In this document: positions 5,673 to 12,608 of the stretch, in pieces
How positions within the stretch are numbered: position 1 is the first letter of the stretch
Layout: each line of letters begins with the position of its first letter
DNA from: an uncultured Actinomycetes bacterium
GTDB lineage: Bacteria; Actinomycetota; Actinomycetes; Nanopelagicales; Nanopelagicaceae
Length of the DNA: 13,677 bases
Direction: 5' to 3'
Assembly (NCBI GenBank): GCA_903865885.1
Contig: CAIPLJ010000091.1
Coordinates: 1 to 13,677 of the forward strand
Program-made: the position numbers and the translations under genes
The notes under the pieces: model-generated
What the model saw: the letters and a program-made list of their open reading frames with translations, nothing else
What the model was told of the DNA's origin: nothing
Databases searched by the model: none

Positions 5673-7095
5673 CAACGCGGTAGTGCGCAAGAGTTGCATC
5701 GGTTGCATATGCGATTCGAACTCCAGCAGCGCGTGATGCGCTCAATCCTTCAACAATTTGCTGTGTGAGTACTTCACCTGGCGCAACGACTGCAACTCCT
5801 GGCGGATAGGGAGCGATCAAATCTGCAGAAATGCGACCGATGGCTTTATCTGCGCTGACTAATTCAGTCTCGGCAAAGTAGGCATCGCGCATCGAAGTTG
5901 CTCGCTGTGGAACGACAGACCAACTCAGAGCTGCTGCACTTTCGCGACGTTGTTCTTGGCGCTTTTTTAAGATCGGAATTAGTGCATCTGCAAGGAAATC
6001 AAAATCAGCTTGGGTATCTGCAATGGTGCCGAGGAAGACGATGGTGTCGCGATCGGCCATTTCAACGCGTATTCCCTTGGCCTGCAGGTCAATTTCGATA
6101 TCTACACCCGATGCGCCAAGCTGTTGAACGCGCAGCACTATTTTCGAAGGATCAAAGCGACCTGCAGGAAAATCAGTTGAATAGAGGAATATCGGAAGTG
6201 GAAATTCAGCTTGGACCATCTCTTTAAATCGGTGGATGTTATTGAGCAATGTACCGATTAACTCTTCACCGCGAGTTTGCAGAAGTGCACGGACGCCATC
6301 GATTGATGCAAGGGGTGCTCCTGCAGGAGAAGTTGTGTGGGTTGTTTCAAAGCTTTGCTCTAATCGCTCTGCACTCAGCAATGTGGTGCGAGCAAGTAAA
6401 AGGGCAGATGCGCTATAGCCAGGCAACGCTTTATGAGTACTAGTAATCAGAGCATCGGCACCTACTTGGAATGCATGGCGCGGTAGATCTGGATGAAAAC
6501 CAAAGTGTCCACCCCATGCGGCATCGAGAATGACGGGAACATCGACTGCATGTGCTGCTGTGATCAGGGCAGGAAGATCTGAGATTGTTCCGAGATAACC
6601 AGGTTCGGTTAGCAGCACTGCAATAGGTTTTTCACTAAGCGCACGTTGTAATTCACCAACTGCGATACCGGTAGGAACCCCAGTTGCACCATCAATCTCT
6701 GGTGACATCCAGATGGGTTCAAGTCCTGCAAGGACAAGAGCGCTTAAAACCGAGCGATGAGCAGTACGAGAGATCGCAACTTTGTCACCAGGTTTTCCAA
6801 GAGCAAAGATGATTGCTTGGTTTGCATGAGTAGATCCACCAGTTGAAAAGCGCGCGTAATCTGCGCCCCACAACTGCGCTGCAAGAGCTTCCGCTTTCCT
6901 GAGAGTTTGATTAGTTAATTTAATTTCATCGAGTCCGCCATATAACGGAGTATCTGAGTCGACGACAGCGCCAAGCCCAGCATCGAGTGCGCTCGTCTTC
7001 TGCTTGTGACCTGGAATCGTGAAAGGAGTTCGGGAGCTTTCAAAGTAGGAGAGGTAGGCATCAAGAAGCGGTGCACTGTCTCTGAGATTGCTCAT
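5659..7095 (-). CDS. Orn/Lys/Arg decarboxylase (PLP fold type I, Bacillus SpeA-like)
   Basis: A 478-residue PLP enzyme that would remove CO2 from a basic amino acid to give a di- or polyamine (agmatine, cadaverine or putrescine). It opens with the short-type P-F-x-I-P-G-H-K-Q (residues 24-32), followed by L-Y-G-G-L-D-E-I (51-58), S-T-G-G-S-T-H-A-N (84-92), His113 (R-T-A-H-R-S) that would stack on the cofactor, Asp191 in D-A-A-W-G-G-H, and S-T-H-K with Lys222 as the Schiff-base lysine. The C-terminal domain has the usual P-Y-P-P-G-V and V-V-A-P-G-E pieces. It lacks the N-terminal wing domain of the large inducible enterobacterial enzymes. Arginine, lysine or ornithine cannot be chosen between by eye. 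It is divergent from gabT, 70 bases apart. Confidence 0.88.
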   Translation of the reverse strand: MSNLRDSAPLLDAYLSYFESSRTPFTIPGHKQKTSALDAGLGAVVDSDTPLYGGLDEIKLTNQTLRKAEALAAQLWGADYARFSTGGSTHANQAIIFALGKPGDKVAISRTAHRSVLSALVLAGLEPIWMSPEIDGATGVPTGIAVGELQRALSEKPIAVLLTEPGYLGTISDLPALITAAHAVDVPVILDAAWGGHFGFHPDLPRHAFQVGADALITSTHKALPGYSASALLLARTTLLSAERLEQSFETTHTTSPAGAPLASIDGVRALLQTRGEELIGTLLNNIHRFKEMVQAEFPLPIFLYSTDFPAGRFDPSKIVLRVQQLGASGVDIEIDLQAKGIRVEMADRDTIVFLGTIADTQADFDFLADALIPILKKRQEQRRESAAALSWSVVPQRATSMRDAYFAETELVSADKAIGRISADLIAPYPPGVAVVAPGEVLTQQIVEGLSASRAAGVRIAYATDATLAHYRVVIRS

Positions 7096-7101
7096 GTGGC
7101 A

Positions 7102-7107
7102 AGCCTA
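7102..7107 (-). promoter_or_regulatory. -10 element (TAGGCT), leaderless start of decarboxylase gene
   Basis: Minus-strand TAGGCT ends six bases before the ATG at 7095, and no Shine-Dalgarno sequence is seen. It is one of two divergent leaderless promoters in the 70-base gap to gabT. Confidence 0.55.
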
Positions 7108-7111
7108 ACTT

Positions 7112-7125
7112 GTACTAAGGAGTAC
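7112..7125. repeat. Inverted repeat between decarboxylase and gabT promoters
   Basis: GTACT and AGTAC arms are separated by AAGG, forming a short imperfect operator-like palindrome immediately upstream of the decarboxylase -10. A direct repeat ACTTG at 7108-7112 and 7124-7128 flanks it. It could bind a regulator, but five-base arms can arise by chance. Confidence 0.3.
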
Positions 7126-7153
7126 TTGGACTCGCACAGCAAACTCATGGGCT

Positions 7154-7159
7154 TAGACT
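7154..7159 (+). promoter_or_regulatory. -10 element (TAGACT), leaderless start of gabT
   Basis: TAGACT ends six bases before the ATG at 7166. The same hexamer occurs upstream of gnd at 12558. No ribosome binding site is present. Confidence 0.55.
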
Positions 7160-7165
7160 TTCTCC

Positions 7166-8506
7166 ATGACATCAAAGGACCCCCTCCCGCAATCACGCCA
7201 TCTGGCCACTGAAATTCCAGGGCCGCTATCAACTGCTGCAATGCAGCGACGTAAAGAGGCTGTATCTGGGGGACTAGGAACTGCAATGCCGGTAATTGTT
7301 AGCCGTGCGCAGGATGCAATCATCGAAGATATCGACGGCAATCGCATTATCGATATGGGCTCAGGTATCGGAGTCGTCAGCGTTGGAAACTCAGCGCCAC
7401 GCGTTGTGAAAGCAGTGCAAGAAGCCGTTGCAAACTTTACTCATACAAACTTCACCACAGTTCCTTACATGGGTTACATCGAAGTCTGCGAAGCGCTCAA
7501 TCGCTTAACACCGGGAAAGTTTAAGAAGAAGTCGATCTTGCAGAATTCAGGTGCAGAAGCAGTTGAAAATGCAATCAAGATTGCTCGCCATTACACAAAG
7601 CGTCCAGCAATCGTTGTCTTTGAACACGCCTATCACGGTCGTACAAATCTAACGATGGCACTTACTGCCAAGAACATTCCGTATAAGGACGGCTTTGGAC
7701 CATTTGCAAACGAGATCTATCGCATGCCGATGCCTTACTCATATCGCTACGAAGGCAACCTTGCGACTATTGCAGAAGATTCACTTGCACACGTGATTTC
7801 AAAGATCGAGAAAGAGATTGGTGCACATAACGTTGCGGCAATCCTTATCGAACCTGTTGTCGGTGAAGGCGGATTTATCGTGCCACCCGTCGGATTTATG
7901 CCAGGCCTTCAGAAGTTCGCAACAGAAAATAAGATTGTCTTTATCGCCGATGAAGTTCAGTCAGGCTTTGCTCGCACCGGCAAGATGTTTGCTGTTGAGC
8001 ATGAAAATATGGAGCCAGACATGATCATCTCTGCAAAGGGAATCGCTGGCGGTATGCCTCTTGCTGCAGTGACTGCTCGCGCTGAAATTATGGATTCATC
8101 TCACGTGGGTGGACTCGGCGGAACATACGGTGGTAACCCGGTTGTGTGTGCTGCAGCCCTTGCGGTTATTGAAACTATTGAAGAAGAGAAGCTTGTCGAT
8201 CGCGCTGCACACATCGGCACAATCCTTGTCGACTCTCTTAACGCTCTTAAAGCTCAGTACCCAATCATCGGCGAAGTTCGAGGTCGCGGTGCAATGGTTG
8301 CAATCGAACTTGTTCATGCTGGCACCAAGGATCCAAATCCTGAAGCGATGGCTAAGGTCATCAAGTACTGCCAGAGCAATGGTGTGCTAATCCTGACTGC
8401 AGGCACATACGGAAATGTGATTCGCTTCTTACCTCCGCTGGTCATCAGCGAAGAACTTCTCAAGGATGCCCTGGGAGTTCTTGCTGAAGGCTTTGCAACT
8501 CTGTAA
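7166..8506 (+). CDS. gabT: 4-aminobutyrate aminotransferase family (class III PLP)
   Basis: A 446-residue class III aminotransferase, the normal length for GabT. It would move the terminal amino group of GABA (or 5-aminovalerate and similar omega-amino acids) to 2-oxoglutarate, giving succinate semialdehyde (or a homologue) and glutamate. Motifs are N-S-G-A-E-A-V-E-N-A (residues 127-136), H-A-Y-H-G-R-T (154-160), E-P-V-V-G-E-G-G-F (229-237), A-D-E-V-Q-S-G-F-A-R-T-G (261-272, with Asp262 for the pyridine nitrogen) and S-A-K-G-I-A-G-G-M-P with Lys291 as the PLP lysine. No succinate-semialdehyde dehydrogenase gene is in the window. The divergent decarboxylase suggests a link to polyamine or lysine breakdown. 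The exact omega-amino substrate is less certain than the family. Confidence 0.9.
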   Translation: MTSKDPLPQSRHLATEIPGPLSTAAMQRRKEAVSGGLGTAMPVIVSRAQDAIIEDIDGNRIIDMGSGIGVVSVGNSAPRVVKAVQEAVANFTHTNFTTVPYMGYIEVCEALNRLTPGKFKKKSILQNSGAEAVENAIKIARHYTKRPAIVVFEHAYHGRTNLTMALTAKNIPYKDGFGPFANEIYRMPMPYSYRYEGNLATIAEDSLAHVISKIEKEIGAHNVAAILIEPVVGEGGFIVPPVGFMPGLQKFATENKIVFIADEVQSGFARTGKMFAVEHENMEPDMIISAKGIAGGMPLAAVTARAEIMDSSHVGGLGGTYGGNPVVCAAALAVIETIEEEKLVDRAAHIGTILVDSLNALKAQYPIIGEVRGRGAMVAIELVHAGTKDPNPEAMAKVIKYCQSNGVLILTAGTYGNVIRFLPPLVISEELLKDALGVLAEGFATL

Positions 8507-8533
8507 ATCACGCGTAAGAATCACCGCGTTATC

Positions 8534-8551
8534 TCACCCCTATAAGGGTGA
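8534..8551. promoter_or_regulatory. Palindrome TCACCC-N6-GGGTGA upstream of LuxR gene: operator candidate or weak terminator
   Basis: TCACCCCTATAAGGGTGA is a near-perfect palindrome with six-base arms; the centre TATA is also symmetric, so 16 of 18 positions match. It lies 27 bases after gabT and 42 bases before the regulator start. TTTT follows directly, so as RNA it could be a weak intrinsic terminator for gabT. The same GGGTGA unit recurs at 8581-8586 and 8608-8613, which argues for a protein-binding site. Both roles are possible. Confidence 0.5.
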
Positions 8552-8580
8552 TTTTCACTTCCATTAACCCCAACTCTGTA

Positions 8581-8613
8581 TCACCCTAACACCATGGCAG
8601 TGAAGAAGGGTGA
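8581..8613. promoter_or_regulatory. Second GGGTGA inverted pair over LuxR gene start; possible -10 at 8582-8587
   Basis: TCACCCT at 8581-8587 and AGGGTGA at 8607-8613 are inverted with 19 bases between, spanning the start codon at 8594. The hexamer CACCCT (8582-8587) ends six bases before the ATG, the same spacing as the window's other leaderless promoters, though its first base is C instead of T. A protein bound here would cover the likely promoter and the first codons, which suggests autoregulation. Confidence 0.4.
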
Positions 8614-11203
8614 GAAGACCTCTGAGTTCGAAGTAACTTCGGGGGTCACTCTTTCCCGCACTTTAATTCCAACACTTCCGCCAAATTATTTATCTCGCAA
8701 ACACCTCTTTCCCCTCCTTGAAAACCCTTCACCCAGCACCACAGTGCTAATCGCGCCTGCGGGCTATGGAAAGACATCTCTCGTTGCAGAGTGGGCGCTC
8801 GCAAATCGAGATCGAGTTATCTGGCTAACAATTACCGAGAGCGATTCAATTGCAAATATGTCTGCACTTTTCGTACAAGCAACAAGAAATATAATTCCCA
8901 ACTTTGCACCTTGGTTCGAAGCTGAACTCGGGGTGCGCCCTGTTGAAATAGTGCGTCGGTGGGGAAATGAATTACTGGCTATAGGAAAAGAATTCATTTT
9001 CATCATAGATAACCTGCGCGAGCACACATCTCGGGATGTCGATATCGCTGTTCGTCTCGTAGAGCAGTTCCCGCCCAACATTCAATTTGTCACAATACGT
9101 CGTGACTCTATTGAAACTGTCTATGCAACCTTTTCTTCTCGAGGCCCTCTCTCAGTAATCGGGCCTTCTGATCTTGCTTTCTCTGAATCGGAAATATCAG
9201 CCCTTGCCACAATGCATAAAATCAATTACGACGATTGCGAGATTCGAAAGTCGCTTGAAGCTGCGCATGGATGGCCTGCGGCAGTCACCATGCTTATGCA
9301 TCAAGTTGCGAAGAATAAGAAACCCGTTGACTTTGAGAAGTTAGTCTCTTCCCAGGTAGAGCCGCTTAGAGCGCTGGCAACTTCAGTTATTGAATCGCTG
9401 GATGAGGAAACTAGATCACTGATCACTTCTCTCTCGGTAGTACAAGAGTTTACGCATGAGATCGCAGAGGTCATTCTCGGAGATTTATACTCCTATGACG
9501 TCATCAATCAAATCGCACTTGATGGAAATTTCTTCTCTCAGACAGGCTCTCCCGAGCAGACATTTGAATTTTCGCTTTTAATGCGAGAAGTACTGCTTAC
9601 ACATTTGCGAAAAGACAAGTACAAGAAGATGCGCATTCACTCTGAATTGCTGGCTTTTCACGAGAATCGGAATGAGCCAAATCTCGCTCTCGAGCACGCC
9701 TACCTTGCAGGAGACTTTGAAAAGTTGGGCGAGATATTCCCTGACGCTGCCCGAATTATGCAAGCAAGCGGCCGTGGCAACGAGCTCATCCGTTGGTCAA
9801 TTTTTGCAGGCGACAACTCTGAAATTGGGCTTCTTAAGCGAGCAACTGTTGAGCTCACTGGGCGATTGGCACTGCAAGATTACGACTCGGTAATGAGCAT
9901 GATCGCGCAGATGAACTTTGATGCAAAAGATACGGTTCTTGAAGGTTTCATACGGCAAATTACATATGGCGCAAAGGCGTATGTAGATATAGCACTTGGA
10001 CGTTTTGATGAATTTGATATCAGTTTTGAAATTGCAATGTCCTCGGAAAATGGGCCGCTAAATCTAGGTATTGAGGAACAAATTGGTTTGCTGCGGTTGG
10101 CCGCTATGAAGAATTTCATCCTCGATGAAACGGAGAAAGTTGAAGCTTTCTACGAAGAAGCAAAGTCCCTCGCCAACAAGTCCAAGATTTCAAACAACCA
10201 TCTACTTCTATCCTCTATGAATGCCATGGTTTTATTCCAGATTGGCGACTACCGCAGAGCATATGAAGCAGCTTCAATTGCATATTCACAATTTGACAAG
10301 CTGGGATATGTAGGAAATTTTGGACCGCTCGACTCGATGTTCATTATTGCTCGTTGCCAGCTGGAGTTCGCTCGTCCTCGTGAAGCATTTGAACTTTTTG
10401 CACAGATACGAAACCTTGGTGAACAATGGAAGCAATGGGTATGGCATTTCTTTGCAGACGGGTACTTTGCAAGAGATTTAATTATTCGAGGCATGGTCAC
10501 TGAAGCTTTAGATAACATCAAGAAAGCTCGAGAGCGAGCAAATGAAATTGAGTATTCACAGTTTCTGACTTCGATCATCGATTTAAGTGAGCTATTTATT
10601 CGTTTCACAGTAAAGGATAATGAGCGTCTAGGCGCACTCTTGGAGCGTGCCCCAAAACTTCGATTCGTCCAGCAAATTCAATTGGCTTACGACGAGCGAA
10701 TGGGAAAGAAATCTGTTCGCGAAGAAGTGAAAAATCTTCCCACTCGAACTCCAAGAGAGAAAATTTGGAAACATCTGGCTGATGCACATGAAGTGATTGA
10801 TCAAGAGAACCAAGCGCTGAAAGAGATGAAGAAAGCCCTCGAAATTGGCGCAACAGTGGGCGCGAAGGAAACGTTTCTACGTCAATCACCAGAAATGGGA
10901 AACCTCATTATGAAAATAGCCGGCCAAAATCCAACTGTTTATCTGGAAGATCTCGCCTCAAGCGTTGCTGACCGAATCAAATCGGAGGCAAGTAGACCTT
11001 CCGAATTTGCATCCTCGCTGACAAAACGTGAGCTTGAAGTTCTCCGCCATCTTTCAACCGATCGCCCAATCAGCGCCATTGCAGCATCTCTTCACATCTC
11101 ACTCAACACAATGAAGACTCACCTTAAGAATTTGTACCGAAAGATGGAGGTAGACGGCCGCGTATCTGCCGTTGAGAAAGCAAAGGCTCACTTCATTCTC
11201 TAG
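8594..11203 (+). CDS. Large ATP-binding LuxR-family regulator (MalT/LAL-like, STAND)
   Basis: An 869-residue regulator with the MalT-like order. The N-terminal NTPase has the lead-in L-P-P-N-Y-L-S-R (residues 28-35), Walker A A-P-A-G-Y-G-K-T (54-61), a Walker B-like F-I-F-I-I-D-N (134-140) with Asn in place of the usual second acid, and H-G-W-P-A-A (225-230), the signature that ends the nucleotide domain. A long helical TPR-like sensor region follows (about 330-780). A LuxR helix-turn-helix occupies 809-869, with L-T-K-R-E-L-E-V-L and S-L-N-T-M-K-T-H-L-K-N-L-Y-R-K-M. Such proteins switch on ligand and ATP binding and then bind DNA. The ligand and targets are unknown. The GGGTGA cluster at its promoter is a candidate own site. 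Confidence 0.9.
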   Translation: MAVKKGEKTSEFEVTSGVTLSRTLIPTLPPNYLSRKHLFPLLENPSPSTTVLIAPAGYGKTSLVAEWALANRDRVIWLTITESDSIANMSALFVQATRNIIPNFAPWFEAELGVRPVEIVRRWGNELLAIGKEFIFIIDNLREHTSRDVDIAVRLVEQFPPNIQFVTIRRDSIETVYATFSSRGPLSVIGPSDLAFSESEISALATMHKINYDDCEIRKSLEAAHGWPAAVTMLMHQVAKNKKPVDFEKLVSSQVEPLRALATSVIESLDEETRSLITSLSVVQEFTHEIAEVILGDLYSYDVINQIALDGNFFSQTGSPEQTFEFSLLMREVLLTHLRKDKYKKMRIHSELLAFHENRNEPNLALEHAYLAGDFEKLGEIFPDAARIMQASGRGNELIRWSIFAGDNSEIGLLKRATVELTGRLALQDYDSVMSMIAQMNFDAKDTVLEGFIRQITYGAKAYVDIALGRFDEFDISFEIAMSSENGPLNLGIEEQIGLLRLAAMKNFILDETEKVEAFYEEAKSLANKSKISNNHLLLSSMNAMVLFQIGDYRRAYEAASIAYSQFDKLGYVGNFGPLDSMFIIARCQLEFARPREAFELFAQIRNLGEQWKQWVWHFFADGYFARDLIIRGMVTEALDNIKKARERANEIEYSQFLTSIIDLSELFIRFTVKDNERLGALLERAPKLRFVQQIQLAYDERMGKKSVREEVKNLPTRTPREKIWKHLADAHEVIDQENQALKEMKKALEIGATVGAKETFLRQSPEMGNLIMKIAGQNPTVYLEDLASSVADRIKSEASRPSEFASSLTKRELEVLRHLSTDRPISAIAASLHISLNTMKTHLKNLYRKMEVDGRVSAVEKAKAHFIL

Positions 11204-11211
11204 CGTCGTGC

Positions 11212-11217
11212 GATACT
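11212..11217 (+). promoter_or_regulatory. Possible -10 element (GATACT) for third GNAT gene
   Basis: GATACT ends six bases before the GTG at 11224, matching the leaderless spacing seen elsewhere but with G in the first position. It supports the GTG as a real start. The 20-base gap after the LuxR gene would also allow read-through. Confidence 0.3.
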
Positions 11218-11223
11218 TCGCAT

Positions 11224-11790
11224 GTGTACGAGAAGGTAATTGATACTCCGCGTTTAGAGCTCCACCATATTTCTGCACAAGGCATCATTGAGTTATACGA
11301 GAATAAGAGCGATCTCACCGCGATAGCAGGCAGAGACTTTACAAACCCACATCAGAATCTTGTCAAAGAGAGCGGTCCATTGGGTTGGCGTGTTCCGCAG
11401 GTGAAAGTTGATCCATCAGTAAACAAGTGGTTTGTCAGATTTATTGTTCTCAAAGCGAGTAAAGAGATTATTGGCAGCACCAGTTTTCATGGAGTATCTG
11501 ATTCCGAAGGAATGATGGAAATTGGCCTCGGCATTGAAGAGGCTTTTCAAGGCAATGGATATGCCAAGGAAGCTCTCACAGGAATGTGGAGCTGGGTCTG
11601 CACCTTTCCTGAGGTAAAAACTCTGAGATACACCGTGAGCCCAGACAATCTGCCATCCATCGCTGTGATTAACTACTTTGGTTTCGAGTACAAGGGCCAG
11701 CAGATGGATGAGATCGACGGGCCAGAGAATATTTATGAGATGAGCACTAAAGAATTTATGGAGAAATGGGGGAGCGGCAATGAGCGATGA
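11224..11790 (+). CDS. GNAT-family N-acetyltransferase (RimJ-type fold)
   Basis: A 188-residue acetyltransferase starting at GTG. An overlapping ATG at 11222 is out of frame and stops after five codons. The opening I-D-T-P-R-L-E-L (residues 6-13) is typical of the RimJ/RimL-like branch. Motif A is present as M-E-I-G-L-G-I-E-E-A-F-Q-G-N-G-Y-A-K-E-A-L (98-118), with the acetyl-CoA loop Gln109-Gly-Asn-Gly-Tyr-Ala114, and the V-S-P-D-N-L-P-S-I-A-V-I-N-Y-F-G-F segment (138-154) is the usual C-terminal part. The substrate is unknown. Its last 11 bases overlap the pgl start, and it follows the LuxR gene by 20 bases, so it sits between regulator and pentose phosphate genes, perhaps in one transcript. 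Confidence 0.87.
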   Translation: MYEKVIDTPRLELHHISAQGIIELYENKSDLTAIAGRDFTNPHQNLVKESGPLGWRVPQVKVDPSVNKWFVRFIVLKASKEIIGSTSFHGVSDSEGMMEIGLGIEEAFQGNGYAKEALTGMWSWVCTFPEVKTLRYTVSPDNLPSIAVINYFGFEYKGQQMDEIDGPENIYEMSTKEFMEKWGSGNER

Positions 11791-12511
11791 CTTCGATGCA
11801 ATCGTTGGGGATATTGATGATGAACTCGACCTCACACTCTATGCAGATGCTGCCGAACTTGCTGAAGAGGTAACAGTTCAGATCCTTGCCGCTATTGAAA
11901 AGGGCCTCAAACTCAAGAGCCAATTCCATCTTGTTCTTACCGGCGGAACATTAGGTGTGCAGATTTCAGAAGCTCTAGTGCATGAATTCAATGCAGACCC
12001 TGATGGCTTTGCAGGATTACATATCTGGTGGAGCGATGAACGCTTTGTTCCAGCCGATAGCGTCGAACGGAATGCATTTCCTTTCCATAAGACTGTCACA
12101 AATACCAAGATTGTTATCCACCAAGCTCTTGCCTCAGATGTTGCTCAGAGCATTGACGATGCCGTCAGTGATTACGACTTAGCGCTGGAAAATGTAGATA
12201 TCGATCTCAACGTATTAGGGCTCGGGCCAGATGGACATGTTGCTTCTCTCTTTCCTGGAATTGCAGATATTGATGATCATCGAAAAGTATTCGCAATCAC
12301 TGATTCTCCGAAGCCCCCAGCAGTTCGCGTCTCATTCACTATGTCACTAATTAATAGCGCAGCAGAAGTCTGGATAGTTGCTGCAGGTGAAAGCAAAGCT
12401 GATGCTGTGACAAAAATTATCGAAGGCGATCTCTCAATACCTGCGAGTTATGTTCGTGGAAATTCACACACTCGACTTATTGTTGATACAGAGGCCTTTT
12501 TCTCCGAATAA
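11780..12511 (+). CDS. pgl: 6-phosphogluconolactonase
   Basis: A 243-residue protein of the DevB-type lactonase family. It hydrolyses 6-phosphogluconolactone to 6-phosphogluconate, the second step of the oxidative pentose phosphate pathway, in the cytosol. Motifs are L-V-L-T-G-G-T (residues 51-57, phosphate-binding loop), W-W-S-D-E-R-F-V-P (83-91), L-G-L-G-P-D-G-H-V-A-S-L-F-P-G (about 146-160) with the catalytic-site His, and a C-terminal V-R-G. The first 16 or so residues are acidic and longer than in most homologues. The ATG at 11780 has a good upstream GGGGGAG five bases away, inside the GNAT gene, so this is one of the few leadered and coupled starts here. gnd and zwf follow. Confidence 0.92.
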   Translation: MSDDFDAIVGDIDDELDLTLYADAAELAEEVTVQILAAIEKGLKLKSQFHLVLTGGTLGVQISEALVHEFNADPDGFAGLHIWWSDERFVPADSVERNAFPFHKTVTNTKIVIHQALASDVAQSIDDAVSDYDLALENVDIDLNVLGLGPDGHVASLFPGIADIDDHRKVFAITDSPKPPAVRVSFTMSLINSAAEVWIVAAGESKADAVTKIIEGDLSIPASYVRGNSHTRLIVDTEAFFSE

Positions 12512-12557
12512 AAAGGTGAAAAAAGGCTGCAATTCGAAAGTTAATCGCTGCCTCGTA

Positions 12558-12563
12558 TAGACT
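12558..12563 (+). promoter_or_regulatory. Possible -10 element (TAGACT) for gnd, leadered
   Basis: TAGACT, the same hexamer as at gabT, lies in the 97-base gap between pgl and gnd and ends 45 bases before the gnd ATG. It would give a leader of about 38 bases. No clear -35 is seen, and read-through from pgl is also possible. Confidence 0.4.
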
Positions 12564-12569
12564 ACGAAC

Positions 12570-12581
12570 CTCAACGTTGAG
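12570..12581. promoter_or_regulatory. 12-bp perfect palindrome CTCAACGTTGAG, operator candidate
   Basis: This perfect palindrome begins about seven bases after the candidate -10 TAGACT, so it would cover the transcription start of gnd. That is a typical place for a repressor site. It is the only strong symmetric element in the pgl-gnd gap. Confidence 0.4.
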
Positions 12582-12608
12582 CGTTTTCTACAGCGGATAG
12601 GCATCTTC

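Noticed and set aside
10249..10608. 119-codon minus-strand open frame inside the LuxR gene
   Set aside because: It is a shadow of the helical sensor region; composition is Ser/Arg/Cys-rich and there is no start signal.
11416..11835. 139-codon minus-strand open frame across the GNAT-pgl junction
   Set aside because: Both plus-strand genes have clear family motifs in this interval; the antisense translation shows no recognisable domain.
12494..12527. Hairpin at the end of pgl (GCCTTTTT with AAAAAGGC, or CCTTTTT with AAAAAGG) as an intrinsic terminator
   Set aside because: The arms are A/T runs and no T-tract follows on the plus strand; the downstream sequence is A-rich then mixed. No minus-strand gene would use it.
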